Shown piece after piece: positions 1 through 8,181 of a DNA stretch of 64,000 nt. Positions within the stretch are counted from its first letter, which is position 1; each line of letters begins with the position of its first letter. The notes beneath the pieces were generated by a model. The model had not been told where the DNA came from. It saw only the letters and a list, made by a program, of their open reading frames with translations, and did no database searches. Origin of the DNA: Magnetofaba australis IT-1 (GTDB lineage: Bacteria > Pseudomonadota > Magnetococcia > Magnetococcales > Magnetococcaceae); assembly GCF_002109495.1 (NCBI RefSeq), contig NZ_LVJN01000020.1:1038300-1102299 (forward strand), given 5' to 3'. The position numbers were made by a program, and so were the translations under genes.

Positions 1-324
1 ATGGAGATGGCGCTACACATGCATGCCGCGCCGGGGTCTGCACAATCTCAAAACACCTGTGAGTTGGGGGACTGGATCGCGCGGGTCGGGCTGCCGGATT
101 ACGGTGACTTGGAGCCCATGCAGAAGTTGCAAACGGTGCATCACGCCTTCCATGAACAGGCGGCCAGTTCGCTGGACGCGCTGCGCAATCGTCGCTTTCA
201 AAACTCCCGTGAAGCCTATGGCCGGATGCTGGAGTTGAGTCGGGAGGTGATCTATCTGCTCACCCATGTGGAGTGGCTTCTGGGCTTGGAGCAGTTGGCG
301 GGAGAAGAGATAACAAATCCGTAA
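1..324 (+). CDS. CZB (chemoreceptor zinc-binding) domain protein, probably 5'-truncated by window edge
   Basis: The visible 107 residues carry the second half of a CZB domain. There is a CELGDW stretch (the Cx[LF]GxW zinc-ligand motif) near residue 20, then a His-x3-His pair (HHAFH) near residues 47-51, followed by amphipathic helices. In the family these residues, with one upstream His, bind zinc and sense ligands such as hypochlorite or zinc for chemoreceptors and diguanylate cyclases. The expected first-helix histidine is not clearly in place, and the reading frame is open to base 1, so the gene probably starts upstream and the ATG at position 1 is not a trusted start. Whether the missing part is a chemoreceptor or another output domain cannot be seen. 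Confidence 0.6.
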   Translation: MEMALHMHAAPGSAQSQNTCELGDWIARVGLPDYGDLEPMQKLQTVHHAFHEQAASSLDALRNRRFQNSREAYGRMLELSREVIYLLTHVEWLLGLEQLAGEEITNP

Positions 325-421
325 CATGTTGAAAGGATTTTACAAGAAATGGTTCCTCTGCGGGGGAACGGATGTGCGCATCGGCGACTCTGAGTGTCTA
401 GTTAAATATTAGCATTCACTA

Positions 422-1660
422 ATGGAGGATCCGATGAATGCGACCAAGCAAAATAGTGTGGCCTATGCGCCGTTGATGTTTCTGGGCGCGCTGGGCAATG
501 GCGGCTTAGCCGTCTCCTTTTTTGTGTGGCTCACTTTCGTGGCGCCGCACAAGGGCTCCATCATCATCTCTCAGGCCCACATCCAAGCGTTGTGGGAGCG
601 TTCCGGTTGGGATGTGCGCGCGCTGCTGGCCATCGCCTTGACCGGCTTGATCCTGTTCACCCTGCGCCACTTTCAACGGCTGATCTGGAATCTGATCCAG
701 TATCGTCGCTTCAAGCGCACCGAAGCCTACGCCAATCTCATCGGCGGCAACGCCGAGGCGTCGCTGATGGTGATTCCGCTGACTCTGGCGATGTCGGTGA
801 ATGTCGTTCTGGCGGCGGGGGCGGCGCTGGTCCCGGGGCTGTGGGAGATGCGTGAGACGCTGTTCCCCTTCGCCATGGGAGCGTTTGCTCTGATTGGCGC
901 GGCGGGGCTGCATCGCTATGTGGGCTACCTGTCGCGGGCCCTGACCAGCGGCGGCATCGACTGCGAAAAGAACAACAACTTCGCCCAATTGATGCCTGCG
1001 TTTGCTTTCGCCATGGTGGCGGTGGGGTTCGCCGCGCCCGCCGCCATGAGCCACGTCAAAGGGGTGTCGATGCTGGCGGCGGTGGGGGCGATCTTCTTCC
1101 TCAACGTGGCGGTGGCCATTGCGCTGATGAAGTTCATGACCAGCTTCCGCGCGGTGATGGCCAAGGGGGTGGATAAGGATACCAGCGTGACGCTGTGGAT
1201 CGTGATCCCGATTCTGACCCTGGTGGGCATCACCATCATCCGCGTGTTGCACGGCGTGCATCACCACCTGGGCGGGCCGATGTCGCCGGCGGGGCTGTTT
1301 CTGCTCACCACCACGCTGCTCTCCGGGCAGTTGCTGTTCGGCCTGATCGGCTGGATCACCATGCAGCGCAACGGCTTCTTCGCCGAGCGCAAATGCCGCT
1401 GCCATGTGAGCGACTACGCCCTGGTGTGCCCGGGGGTGGCGCTGTTCATCTTCGGCATGTTCTTCCTGTTCGCCGGGCTGGTGAAAAATGGCGTAGTGAC
1501 GCCGTTCTCGCCGCTCTTTTTCGTGCTGTTGGCGCCGCTGGCGTGGTTGCAGGTGAAGACCATCCTCACCCTGTTCAGCCTGGACCGGCAACTGCCGCGT
1601 CTGCGTGAGACCGGTGACGATGGCGTGTGGGCGGGACGTTGCCGCAAAGCCTGCGCCTGA
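422..1660 (+). CDS. Multi-spanning inner-membrane protein, TDT/TsoY-like
   Basis: A 412-aa, very hydrophobic protein with about ten predicted membrane segments and short loops. The overall look (evenly spaced helices, Gly/Ala-rich, a PAFAFAM segment mid-protein, a Cys pair CRCH near residue 325 followed by a YALVCPG segment) resembles the tellurite-resistance/dicarboxylate transporter (TehA/SLAC1-like) superfamily and the TsoY-type membrane proteins, though no signature was decisive. The ATG at 422 is followed by GGAGGATCCG and a second in-frame ATG at 434, which is the better start on ribosome-binding-site grounds. It stands alone between a CZB gene and a convergent lyase gene. The substrate is unknown. 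Confidence 0.5.
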   Translation: MEDPMNATKQNSVAYAPLMFLGALGNGGLAVSFFVWLTFVAPHKGSIIISQAHIQALWERSGWDVRALLAIALTGLILFTLRHFQRLIWNLIQYRRFKRTEAYANLIGGNAEASLMVIPLTLAMSVNVVLAAGAALVPGLWEMRETLFPFAMGAFALIGAAGLHRYVGYLSRALTSGGIDCEKNNNFAQLMPAFAFAMVAVGFAAPAAMSHVKGVSMLAAVGAIFFLNVAVAIALMKFMTSFRAVMAKGVDKDTSVTLWIVIPILTLVGITIIRVLHGVHHHLGGPMSPAGLFLLTTTLLSGQLLFGLIGWITMQRNGFFAERKCRCHVSDYALVCPGVALFIFGMFFLFAGLVKNGVVTPFSPLFFVLLAPLAWLQVKTILTLFSLDRQLPRLRETGDDGVWAGRCRKACA

Positions 1661-1692
1661 TGCTTTGAGCAGGAGCGTTCTGGGATTATGCG

Positions 1693-1713
1693 ATGGGAGA
1701 CGCCCAGCGTCTC
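1693..1713. terminator. Hairpin between convergent genes
   Basis: A 9-bp perfect stem (GGGAGACGC / GCGTCTCCC) with a 3-nt loop lies between the converging membrane-protein gene and citE-like gene. There is no strong T-run on either side, so termination may be weak or factor-assisted. Confidence 0.45.
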
Positions 1714-1725
1714 CCGTCGTGATGT

Positions 1726-2562
1726 TTACTGCTTGGCGCGACTGAGCAGCAGACGCGCATCGCGGGCGATGGGTTCGTCGATGAAGCCGAATTCGGGGTC
1801 GTCAAAGCCGGTAACGCCGTTGGCTTGACTGGTTTCGAACAGTTCGAGAATCCGCTGGGCGCGGGCAATCGCGTCGGCATCGGGTGCGAAGGCGCGGTTG
1901 AGCGCTTCGGCCTGGGCCGGGGCGATGCAGCCCATGGCGGTGTAGCCCATCCGCTTGAGCTTGTCTGCCCACTGCTCCAGCCCGGCGATATCACGGTGGT
2001 TCTGGTAGACGAACCCCACCGGGTTGAGGCCGCTCATGCGGCACTCCACCAGGAACTGCGCCAGCAGGTAGTTGATGGTGGGGTTGTCCGGGGTGAGCAG
2101 GGATTGCGGCAGCCCCAAGTCGGCCAACAGGTCGAGCATGCCCAGATAGGCGGTGGTCACACGCCCGTCCACGCGCAGATGACGCAGATCGGCCAGCGCG
2201 GCGCGGGTCTCCACGGTAAAGTGCAGTTCGCTGCTGGCGGGAAGTTTCGCCAGGGCGGCGCGCAGCGTCTCGGCGCTCTCCACCTTGGGCAGGCGCCAGG
2301 CGCGCGGGGTCAGATGGCCGAGGATGGCCAGGTCGTCCAGCGCCCCGGCGTCCCAGGGGTTGAGGCGGATCACCACCCGTTCGGCCAGCACGGCGGGGTC
2401 CAGGGCGGCGAGTTTTTCGGCGACCAGATGGCGCGCGGCCTCTTTGTCGCCCACGCCATCCTCCAGATTGACCATGGCCCAGTCGGCGGCCAGGTGGGGG
2501 ATCTTCTCCAGGTGGCGGGCTTTGTCCCCGGCCACCATCATGATGCTGCGGGCGTTGAGCAT
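1726..2562 (-). CDS. HpcH/HpaI aldolase / citrate lyase beta (CitE)-like protein
   Basis: A 278-aa protein with the CitE/HpcH TIM-barrel signature: N-terminal RSIMMVAGDKARHLEK, then VNLEDGVGDKEAAR (metal-binding Asp region), VIRLNPWD (Arg of the active site), LPKVES, and HFTVETRAAL (metal-binding Glu). Family members cleave or form C-C bonds of citryl-, malyl- or citramalyl-CoA, bound with Mg2+. The start at 2562 is chosen because AAGGAG lies 7-8 nt upstream; the longer frame has no such site. No citrate-lyase alpha or gamma subunits are adjacent, so it is more likely a stand-alone CitE-like lyase (for example of malyl- or citramalyl-CoA) than part of citrate lyase. Confidence 0.8.
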   Translation of the reverse strand: MLNARSIMMVAGDKARHLEKIPHLAADWAMVNLEDGVGDKEAARHLVAEKLAALDPAVLAERVVIRLNPWDAGALDDLAILGHLTPRAWRLPKVESAETLRAALAKLPASSELHFTVETRAALADLRHLRVDGRVTTAYLGMLDLLADLGLPQSLLTPDNPTINYLLAQFLVECRMSGLNPVGFVYQNHRDIAGLEQWADKLKRMGYTAMGCIAPAQAEALNRAFAPDADAIARAQRILELFETSQANGVTGFDDPEFGFIDEPIARDARLLLSRAKQ

Positions 2563-2618
2563 GGGTCGGCTCCTTTTGGTTGCGCGCGGCGCGCGTTTGG
2601 CTGCAGTGGGATTGTAAT

Positions 2619-2831
2619 ATGTCAGTCGAATCGGTAAAGGGGGCGCGATCCCCACACGCTCATACTGACCCGGCTGCGCCGCGCCGTCGGCGACGGGTGA
2701 TGCTCTGGACAGTGGGCGTTTTGTTGGCGCTTACGGCGCTGTTGATCTGGCGTGCGGGCAGCGCGCCGTCATTGAGTTTGGCGCCGCCCGCCAAGGCGGC
2801 GCTGGGCGACTGTTCCCTGTATGGGCGCTGA
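2619..2831 (+). CDS. Small single-pass membrane protein, unknown
   Basis: A 70-aa frame with a basic N-terminal tract (RRRRR) and one hydrophobic helix (VMLWTVGVLLALTALLIW), then a short Pro/Ala-rich tail. The positive-inside rule suggests a cytoplasmic N terminus. It is divergent from the CitE-like gene and lies 39 bp ahead of the cytochrome c gene, so it may be cotranscribed with it. The ribosome-binding site is weak (GTGGG). Function unknown; reality of the gene is plausible but not certain. Confidence 0.4.
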   Translation: MSVESVKGARSPHAHTDPAAPRRRRRVMLWTVGVLLALTALLIWRAGSAPSLSLAPPAKAALGDCSLYGR

Positions 2832-2870
2832 GGCGTTTTGATGGGGTTGAATTTCTTTGAGGAGCTGGAT

Positions 2871-3179
2871 ATGTCTCGTTTGACTTGGGTTGCGGCTGCG
2901 GGTTCGGCCATGTTTCTGCTCACCGCTTGTGGCGGCGCCAATGATTTTACGCCAACGCAGAGCGCCACGGCGCAGGAGATCTTCGCGCAGACCTGCGCCG
3001 GATGCCATGGCGACAAGGGGCAGGGCAAGATGGGGTTTTTGTTGAAGATCGCCGGTGATGACGATGATGCAGAGGCGATTGCGCTGAAGATCGCCAAGGG
3101 CGGCGCCATCATGCCGTCGTTCCCCAATATCCCCGAGAAACAGCGTGTGGCGGTGGCGGAGTACGTGAAGGGGCTCTAA
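2871..3179 (+). CDS. Class I c-type cytochrome, lipoprotein
   Basis: A 102-aa protein with a lipoprotein signal (hydrophobic stretch then LLTAC, lipobox Cys about residue 20), one haem-binding CAGCH motif about residue 43, and a distal methionine in IMPSFP as likely sixth haem ligand. Size and motifs match small monohaem cytochromes c that shuttle electrons at the periplasmic face of the membrane. GAGGAG lies 6 nt before the ATG at 2871, which decides this start over the longer frame. No oxidase or dehydrogenase partner is adjacent, so its redox partners are unknown. Confidence 0.85.
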   Translation: MSRLTWVAAAGSAMFLLTACGGANDFTPTQSATAQEIFAQTCAGCHGDKGQGKMGFLLKIAGDDDDAEAIALKIAKGGAIMPSFPNIPEKQRVAVAEYVKGL

Positions 3180-3289
3180 ACCATGAGGGCGTTTCACAAA
3201 TCCGGCGCGGCGCCGTACACTGTGACGGGCTAAACGCGGAACGGTTTTGCGTTTGGCGCGCAGTGGGGCGGCATCAACAGGAGGCGTCG

Positions 3290-4435
3290 ATGGGGAGCGG
3301 AGTGCGCAAGAGTGGCATGGCTTTGGGGGTTGGACTGCTGTTGGCGGCGCTTTCTCCTTCAGTATCCGCCGACTCCTTGGGCGATGCTCCCATACCCATC
3401 AACGGGGAGCAGGCCGCTGCGTCCGCTTCGCTATCCCAGATCCCGCAATCAACGTCCTCGGAGCCCATGGTCGTTGTGCCCACGCTGACCGCGATGCGCG
3501 CCCCTGAGCGTGGTGATCTGCTGTGTGGCGTGACCATGGGCGCGCCACATTTTTCCGCGTTACAGGCCAATGGTCAATGGCGCGGCTTTTTTGTAGATAT
3601 GTGTCGGGCGCTGGCGGCGGCCGCCCTGGGTGATCCCAATGCGGTGATCTTCCATGAAGTGGATGGGGTGAGCCGTTTTTCGCTGTTGCAGTCAGGCGGC
3701 GTGGATGTGGTGATGAGCAATGTCACCTGGACGCTGGGGCGCGAGCGCGACTACGGCGTCAACTTTCCCGCCATCTACCTCTACGATGGACAGGCTGCGG
3801 CCGCCCGCGCCGCCAAAGGGTGGCGCAAGTTGGAGCAGGCCGAAGGGGCGGTGATCTGCGTCGGCCCCAACACCACCTCGCATCTGAATTTGCTGGATTG
3901 GGCGCGGGTGCGCGGTCTGCATTTCAACGTGGTGACCCTGCGTCGGCAGAGCATCCTCAATGGGCTGATGGAGGGGCGCTGTGATCTGACCACCGATGAC
4001 CGCTTCTCGTTGGCGGGCAACCTCAACGCCCTGTCGGCGCAGTCGGGGGCGTATGTGATCTTCGACAACATCTTCTCCCGTGAGCCGCTCTCGCCCATGG
4101 TGCGCCAGGATGACCCCCAGTGGGCGCGGGTGGTGCGCGCGGTGGTGCATGCGCTGATGCTGGCCGAGGAGTATGGGGTGACCAAATCCAATGTCGCCGA
4201 GCGCCTGCAGCAGGCGCAGGTGGGGGAGGAGCGGCGTCTGTTGGGCTTGGAGGGCGATGTGGGCGCCGGGTTGGGGTTGCATCCGCAGTGGGCGGCGCGG
4301 GTGATTGCCGCTGTGGGCAACTATGGCGAGATCTTCGAACGCCACCTGGGGCGCGAATCCGCGTTGGCGCTGTCGCGAGGGCACAACGCTCTGTGGCGTG
4401 ATGGCGGTCTGCTCTATCCCATCGCCTTTCGCTGA
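3290..4435 (+). CDS. Periplasmic amino-acid-type binding protein (SBP family 3), sensor partner
   Basis: A 381-aa protein with an N-terminal signal peptide ending near SVSA, then a family-3 solute-binding fold: GDLLCGVTMGAPHFS, GFFVDMCRALAAA (AapJ/GltI-like), DVVMSNVTWTLGRERD (the Arg that binds an alpha-carboxylate), and a C-terminal YGEIFERHLG segment. This pattern is that of general L-amino-acid binding proteins (AapJ/BztA-like). AGGAGG lies ahead of the ATG at 3290. The stop overlaps the start of the downstream hybrid histidine kinase by one base (TGATG), and no ABC permease or ATPase is nearby. I infer a ligand-presenting partner for the kinase rather than a transport component. Confidence 0.8.
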   Translation: MGSGVRKSGMALGVGLLLAALSPSVSADSLGDAPIPINGEQAAASASLSQIPQSTSSEPMVVVPTLTAMRAPERGDLLCGVTMGAPHFSALQANGQWRGFFVDMCRALAAAALGDPNAVIFHEVDGVSRFSLLQSGGVDVVMSNVTWTLGRERDYGVNFPAIYLYDGQAAAARAAKGWRKLEQAEGAVICVGPNTTSHLNLLDWARVRGLHFNVVTLRRQSILNGLMEGRCDLTTDDRFSLAGNLNALSAQSGAYVIFDNIFSREPLSPMVRQDDPQWARVVRAVVHALMLAEEYGVTKSNVAERLQQAQVGEERRLLGLEGDVGAGLGLHPQWAARVIAAVGNYGEIFERHLGRESALALSRGHNALWRDGGLLYPIAFR

Positions 4436-7185
4436 TGTCCTCTCCCGCCTCACCCCGCGCCCCAGACGATTCCGGGCGTTTCCCGCGCGCAGATAAGCGT
4501 CTGATGCCGCGTCTGTTGTCGGGCGTGGCGCTGGTGATTGTCATCGCTCTGATCATGAGCGGCTTGACGCTGCTCTCCTTGAAACAGATCGACGAACGCT
4601 TTAACCGTTTCCTCTCGGAAGAGATGGATGCGGTGCGCAGCGCCGGTGAGATGGTGCGGCGCACCGAGAGCGTGCGTGCGGCGGTGGCGCGGTTGAGTCT
4701 GGCGGATCACAAGGAGGTTGTGCAGAGTCAGAGCGCGCATCTGGCCGACCAGCTGGGCATGCTGCGTCACCTGGGCGCTACTTTGCGCCCGCAGGCGCAT
4801 AAGGATATCTATATCGAGCGCATCTTTGGCCTGATCGATCTGCTCGATGGCGATGCGCGGGTGATGATGGCGGCGCTTACGGAGCGCGCGGTGTTGCGTG
4901 AACGCGCCGAACTGTTGGGGCGCCAACTCAATGCGCAGGGGGTGCGTTTTACCCAACATGCTGAGGGTGTGGAGGAGGCGGCCTCTCTGCGAGTTATGGC
5001 GCTGGTAAGCGCCGGGCAGGCGGCGTTGCAGTCGGGCATGGGGCCGGGGGCGCTCAAGCGCAATGCGGCGCGAGTGGAGCGTTTGCTGGCGGAGCTGTCT
5101 GTTTGGATTGCGGCGGCGGATGCGCAGGCGGAGCCGGTGCGGATCGCCACACAGCTGCGCGCGCTGTTTGCCGGTGAAGAGGCGCCCTATCGGGTGCGGG
5201 CAAGATTGCAGCATGCAAAAAACCGCGTGACCGGCCTGATGCGTCGTATCGATAGTCGCGTGATGCAGGTGGCGGAGCTGGCGCATCAGTTTCATCTGAT
5301 CGCTCAGCGCCGCTGGGAGACGGGGGTGCGCGAGCAGCAACAACTGATCGCCGATAATGAGTGGGCCATTCGCGCGCTCTCCCTGGCGGCGATTCTCATC
5401 GTCATTCTGCTGGGCGGCTTTCTCAAGCAGCGCCTGTTGGGGCGCTTCGAGCAGCTCTATCAGATCGTTGTAGGGCAGGCGCGCGGCGGTGGCCCGCCAT
5501 CGACAATGGCGGGTCAGGATGAGATTGCGGCGATGTCGCGCGCCTTTGCGCTGTTTGTGGACAAACGCGCCCAGGCCGAGGCCAAACTCTCCCGCGCGGT
5601 GGAGCGCGCGCAGGAGGCCAATCGCGCCAAGAGTCTGTTTCTGGCCACCATGAGTCACGAAATCCGCACCCCGCTCAATGGCATGATCGGCATGGTGGCG
5701 CGGCTGCGCGCGCGCAGTCTGCAAGCGGAAGAGCGGCGTATGGTGGAGGTGATCGCAGGCTCTTCGGCGGCGCTGCTGGAGATCATCAGTGATGTGCTGG
5801 ACTTCTCCAAAATTGAAGCGCGGCAGATGGAGTTGGAGGCGCGTCCGTTTGAAATGCGCGAGCTGTTGCGCTCGGTGCGCGATCTGTTCCGCAATCGCGC
5901 CGAGGAGAAGGGGATCGATCTGCGCTTGCTGATCGACGACTCCACTCCGCGCGGGCTCACAGGCGATCCGGCGCGCCTGCGGCAGATCATCAGCAATCTG
6001 GTCAGCAACGCCATTAAATTCACCGAACGCGGCTATGTGGTGGTGGAGTGTAGCGCGCAACCTGTCGGGGCGGATGCGGCGACGCTGACTCTGTGCGTGC
6101 GTGATACCGGCATCGGCATCGATCCACAGCGCATGGAGCAGCTGTTCCAACCCTTCCAGCAGATGGATGAGACCATTACGCGACGCTTCGGCGGCAGCGG
6201 CTTGGGTTTGGCCATCTGCAAAGGCATCGCCGAGCAGATGGGCGGCGGCTTGACCGCGCAGCCGCTGCCGGAGGGGGGCAGTCTATTCTCGTTTCGCGTG
6301 ACCTTGCCAATCTGGCGCGAAGCCGATGGCGCTGCGCGCCAAGCCGACCGCGAGATGGTCCGTAGCCCCAAAGGCGGTTTGAACATCTTGCTGGCCGAGG
6401 ATGACCCCATCAACAGCGAAGTGGGACAGGGGTTGCTGGCCGACGCCGGGCACCATGTGACGCTGGCGGCCAACGGCGCGGAGGCGGTGGCGGCGGCGCG
6501 CGCGCAACTGTTCGACCTGATCCTGATGGATCTGCGCATGCCCGACATGGATGGTCTGGAGGCCACGCGGCGCATTCGCGCGCTGGGCGATCCGCTTAAC
6601 GCCTCTGTTCCGGTGGTGGCGTTGACTGCGGATGTGCTCAAACAGACCGTGGAGCAGTGTCGTCAGGCGGGCATGAACGAGGTGCTCACCAAACCGATTC
6701 AGATTCCCCGTTTGAATGCGGTTTTGACGGCTTTGGACAACACGCGCATGCCTTTGTCGGCGGACGCGCCTGAACGCCGTGACGAGCCGGACGCTGAGGC
6801 GCGGATTGAGGCCGCTGCGCCCGGCGTATTGAATCTGGAGTATTTGCGCGCAACCCTGGCGCCCGTTAATAGTGAGCAGCGACGTGAACTGCTGGAGATG
6901 TTTCGCGTCAACAGCCATGTTTTGCTCGACTCCAGCGCCGAGGCGTGTCAACGCGCCCACTGGGAAGAGCTGTCGCAGCAGGTGCAACGTCTGGAGGGCG
7001 CCTGTCGCAGCATGGGGCTCTCCCTGGCGGCGGCGCGAGCGCAGGATGTGCAGACCCTGGCCGCGCGCCAGATGTGCGGCGCCGACTACTTCCACTCCTT
7101 GGAGCGCGCAGTCACTGATGGTGTGCTCCACTTGGAGCAGTGGCTTGTGGACCAGGAGCGGGATGAGGCGGAAAAGAGTCTCTGA
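4435..7185 (+). CDS. Hybrid sensor histidine kinase with receiver and degenerate Hpt domain
   Basis: A 916-aa membrane kinase. In order: TM1 (about 24-46), a helical periplasmic domain of about 260 residues, TM2 (about 305-327), HAMP-like linker, HisKA with [10 protein letters not shown] (phospho-His 408), HATPase_c with the N box (LVSNAIKFT), G1 (DTGIGI) and G2 (GGSGLGLA), a receiver from about 649 to 765 (LLAEDD, phospho-Asp 699 in LMDLRMP, Lys in LTKPI), and a C-terminal helical domain (about 800-900). The last domain aligns with Hpt, but the phosphorylatable His is replaced: the usual HxLKG reads QRLEG (Gln 851, Glu 854). It is translationally coupled to the upstream binding protein, which probably delivers the signal. 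Confidence 0.9.
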   Translation: MSSPASPRAPDDSGRFPRADKRLMPRLLSGVALVIVIALIMSGLTLLSLKQIDERFNRFLSEEMDAVRSAGEMVRRTESVRAAVARLSLADHKEVVQSQSAHLADQLGMLRHLGATLRPQAHKDIYIERIFGLIDLLDGDARVMMAALTERAVLRERAELLGRQLNAQGVRFTQHAEGVEEAASLRVMALVSAGQAALQSGMGPGALKRNAARVERLLAELSVWIAAADAQAEPVRIATQLRALFAGEEAPYRVRARLQHAKNRVTGLMRRIDSRVMQVAELAHQFHLIAQRRWETGVREQQQLIADNEWAIRALSLAAILIVILLGGFLKQRLLGRFEQLYQIVVGQARGGGPPSTMAGQDEIAAMSRAFALFVDKRAQAEAKLSRAVERAQEANRAKSLFLATMSHEIRTPLNGMIGMVARLRARSLQAEERRMVEVIAGSSAALLEIISDVLDFSKIEARQMELEARPFEMRELLRSVRDLFRNRAEEKGIDLRLLIDDSTPRGLTGDPARLRQIISNLVSNAIKFTERGYVVVECSAQPVGADAATLTLCVRDTGIGIDPQRMEQLFQPFQQMDETITRRFGGSGLGLAICKGIAEQMGGGLTAQPLPEGGSLFSFRVTLPIWREADGAARQADREMVRSPKGGLNILLAEDDPINSEVGQGLLADAGHHVTLAANGAEAVAAARAQLFDLILMDLRMPDMDGLEATRRIRALGDPLNASVPVVALTADVLKQTVEQCRQAGMNEVLTKPIQIPRLNAVLTALDNTRMPLSADAPERRDEPDAEARIEAAAPGVLNLEYLRATLAPVNSEQRRELLEMFRVNSHVLLDSSAEACQRAHWEELSQQVQRLEGACRSMGLSLAAARAQDVQTLAARQMCGADYFHSLERAVTDGVLHLEQWLVDQERDEAEKSL

Positions 7186-7237
7186 TCCCATGGGCCCTGC
7201 GCTTCACCTTGCGGATGCCAACCTGCGGCGAGCGGGG

Positions 7238-7606
7238 CTAAAAATTCTCTGTCATGGTCACGTCAATGGCGCGCCAGGCACGATTGAGCCAGGAGTCGAT
7301 CTCCTCCAAGGTGGCGTGGTCGGGCAGCTCCGGCAGCTCAAAGGAGACGCCGACGCGATCCAACGCCTCCTGCGCCCGCGCAAAGTGGTGGTCGCGATAG
7401 TCTGCGGTGGTGCGAAAGCGCCGATTCTGCATCTCCTCCATGCGCTTCATGGTGGCCACCAGCTCATCACTCTCCTCTTGGGTGAACGGCGGCGGTTTGC
7501 GCATCAGTTCGTCATAGCGCTCGCGCGCCTGTCGCCATTTGCTCTCCCAGTTGGGGTCGTGCTCCGGCAGAATGCGCGCCACAGCCGTTGGTCTGACGCT
7601 GCTCAT
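7238..7606 (-). CDS. Conserved hypothetical protein coupled to bacteriohemerythrin
   Basis: A 122-aa soluble, acidic, mostly helical protein with no signal peptide, rich in Trp/Arg/Glu (for example PNWESKWRQARERYDELM). I do not recognise a family. Its ATG overlaps the stop of the upstream hemerythrin gene by four bases (ATGA), so the two are translated from one message and probably in fixed ratio. The longer frame into the hemerythrin gene is rejected because it would read through it. A role linked to hemerythrin function or oxygen response is an inference from context only. Confidence 0.6.
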   Translation of the reverse strand: MSSVRPTAVARILPEHDPNWESKWRQARERYDELMRKPPPFTQEESDELVATMKRMEEMQNRRFRTTADYRDHHFARAQEALDRVGVSFELPELPDHATLEEIDSWLNRAWRAIDVTMTENF

Positions 7607-7980
7607 GAGGCGCGCGCCTGCGCCGCCAGGGCTGCATCCATGGTTTGAATGTGCAGGGTCAACCACCCGGGCAGGCGATTGCGCACAAAGTCGCCGATAG
7701 CGCCCTGACCGCCGCGTTTGGCGAAGCGCGCCAGCATCGCGGTTTCGCCGAGCAGGCGCTGATGTTCGCCATGGTGCTCGGCAAACGCCGAAAAACGCAC
7801 TTCGGTCATCAGCGCCTCCTCATCGGCGAAGTGTTCGGCCAGGTGGGTGCGGATGCTTTCAAACTGCGCCGTCAGTTGGGCGTCGTCGGCGCCCTGCAGG
7901 GAGTCCAGCAGGTCGAACAGGGCGTTGTGGGCGTCATCCATACGCGCCACATCCAGGGCAATGCGTTGTTGCGGAGCCAT
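7603..7980 (-). CDS. Bacteriohemerythrin (single-domain)
   Basis: A 125-aa protein with the hemerythrin di-iron ligand set: His in DDAHNALFD, His and Glu in HFADEEALM, the HxxxH pair in HHGEH, and His/Asp in LHIQTMD. Such proteins bind O2 reversibly at a non-haem di-iron centre and act in oxygen storage, delivery or sensing. The start at 7980 has GGAGAGAG upstream. The second gene of the operon overlaps its stop. Two NifA-type sites lie just upstream but face a promoter reading the other way; no -24/-12 element fits on this strand, so nitrogen control of this operon is not supported. Confidence 0.85.
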   Translation of the reverse strand: MAPQQRIALDVARMDDAHNALFDLLDSLQGADDAQLTAQFESIRTHLAEHFADEEALMTEVRFSAFAEHHGEHQRLLGETAMLARFAKRGGQGAIGDFVRNRLPGWLTLHIQTMDAALAAQARAS

Positions 7981-8003
7981 GGGCTCTCTCCATTTGTTGA
8001 TGT

Positions 8004-8019
8004 TGTCGCAGTTGCGACA
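8004..8019. promoter_or_regulatory. NifA upstream activator site 1 for gene at 8182
   Basis: Perfect TGT-N10-ACA, and fully palindromic in its inner bases (TGTCGC-AGTT-GCGACA). It lies about 130 bp before the expected transcription start of the 8182 gene. Confidence 0.8.
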
Positions 8020-8031
8020 ATCGGGCCGTCT

Positions 8032-8047
8032 TGTCGGGTTGCGCACA
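8032..8047. promoter_or_regulatory. NifA upstream activator site 2 for gene at 8182
   Basis: A second TGT-N10-ACA (TGTCGGGTTGCGCACA), 28 bp from the first (start to start). Paired NifA sites at about -100 and -130 are the usual layout of strong nif promoters. Confidence 0.75.
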
Positions 8048-8115
8048 ATCGGTTCAGAATGCTCGCATTCTCAGTTTATCCATGTAAAATAAAAGCTTAT
8101 GCTGTGCGTTCAGGG

Positions 8116-8130
8116 TGGCGCGGCGCTTGC
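8116..8130 (+). promoter_or_regulatory. Sigma-54 (-24/-12) promoter for gene at 8182
   Basis: TGGCGCGGCGCTTGC: GG and GC are separated by exactly 10 nt, and the match to TGGCAC-N5-TTGC has one mismatch. The expected start of transcription is near 8142, giving a 40-nt leader before the ATG at 8182. Two NifA sites upstream complete the promoter. Confidence 0.8.
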
Positions 8131-8181
8131 GCAGTGCAGCGAGGCGTAACCACCACTTATCCGGATGGCAAAGGAGATACC

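Noticed and set aside
506-1591. Long minus-strand frame opposite the 422 membrane protein
   Set aside because: Composition is rich in Gln, His and Arg and has no motifs; such long antisense frames are expected in GC-rich coding DNA.
7603-7980. NifA control of the hemerythrin operon by the sites at 8004-8047
   Set aside because: No room for, and no sequence of, a -24/-12 promoter on the minus strand between the sites and the gene; the sites serve the divergent 8182 gene.
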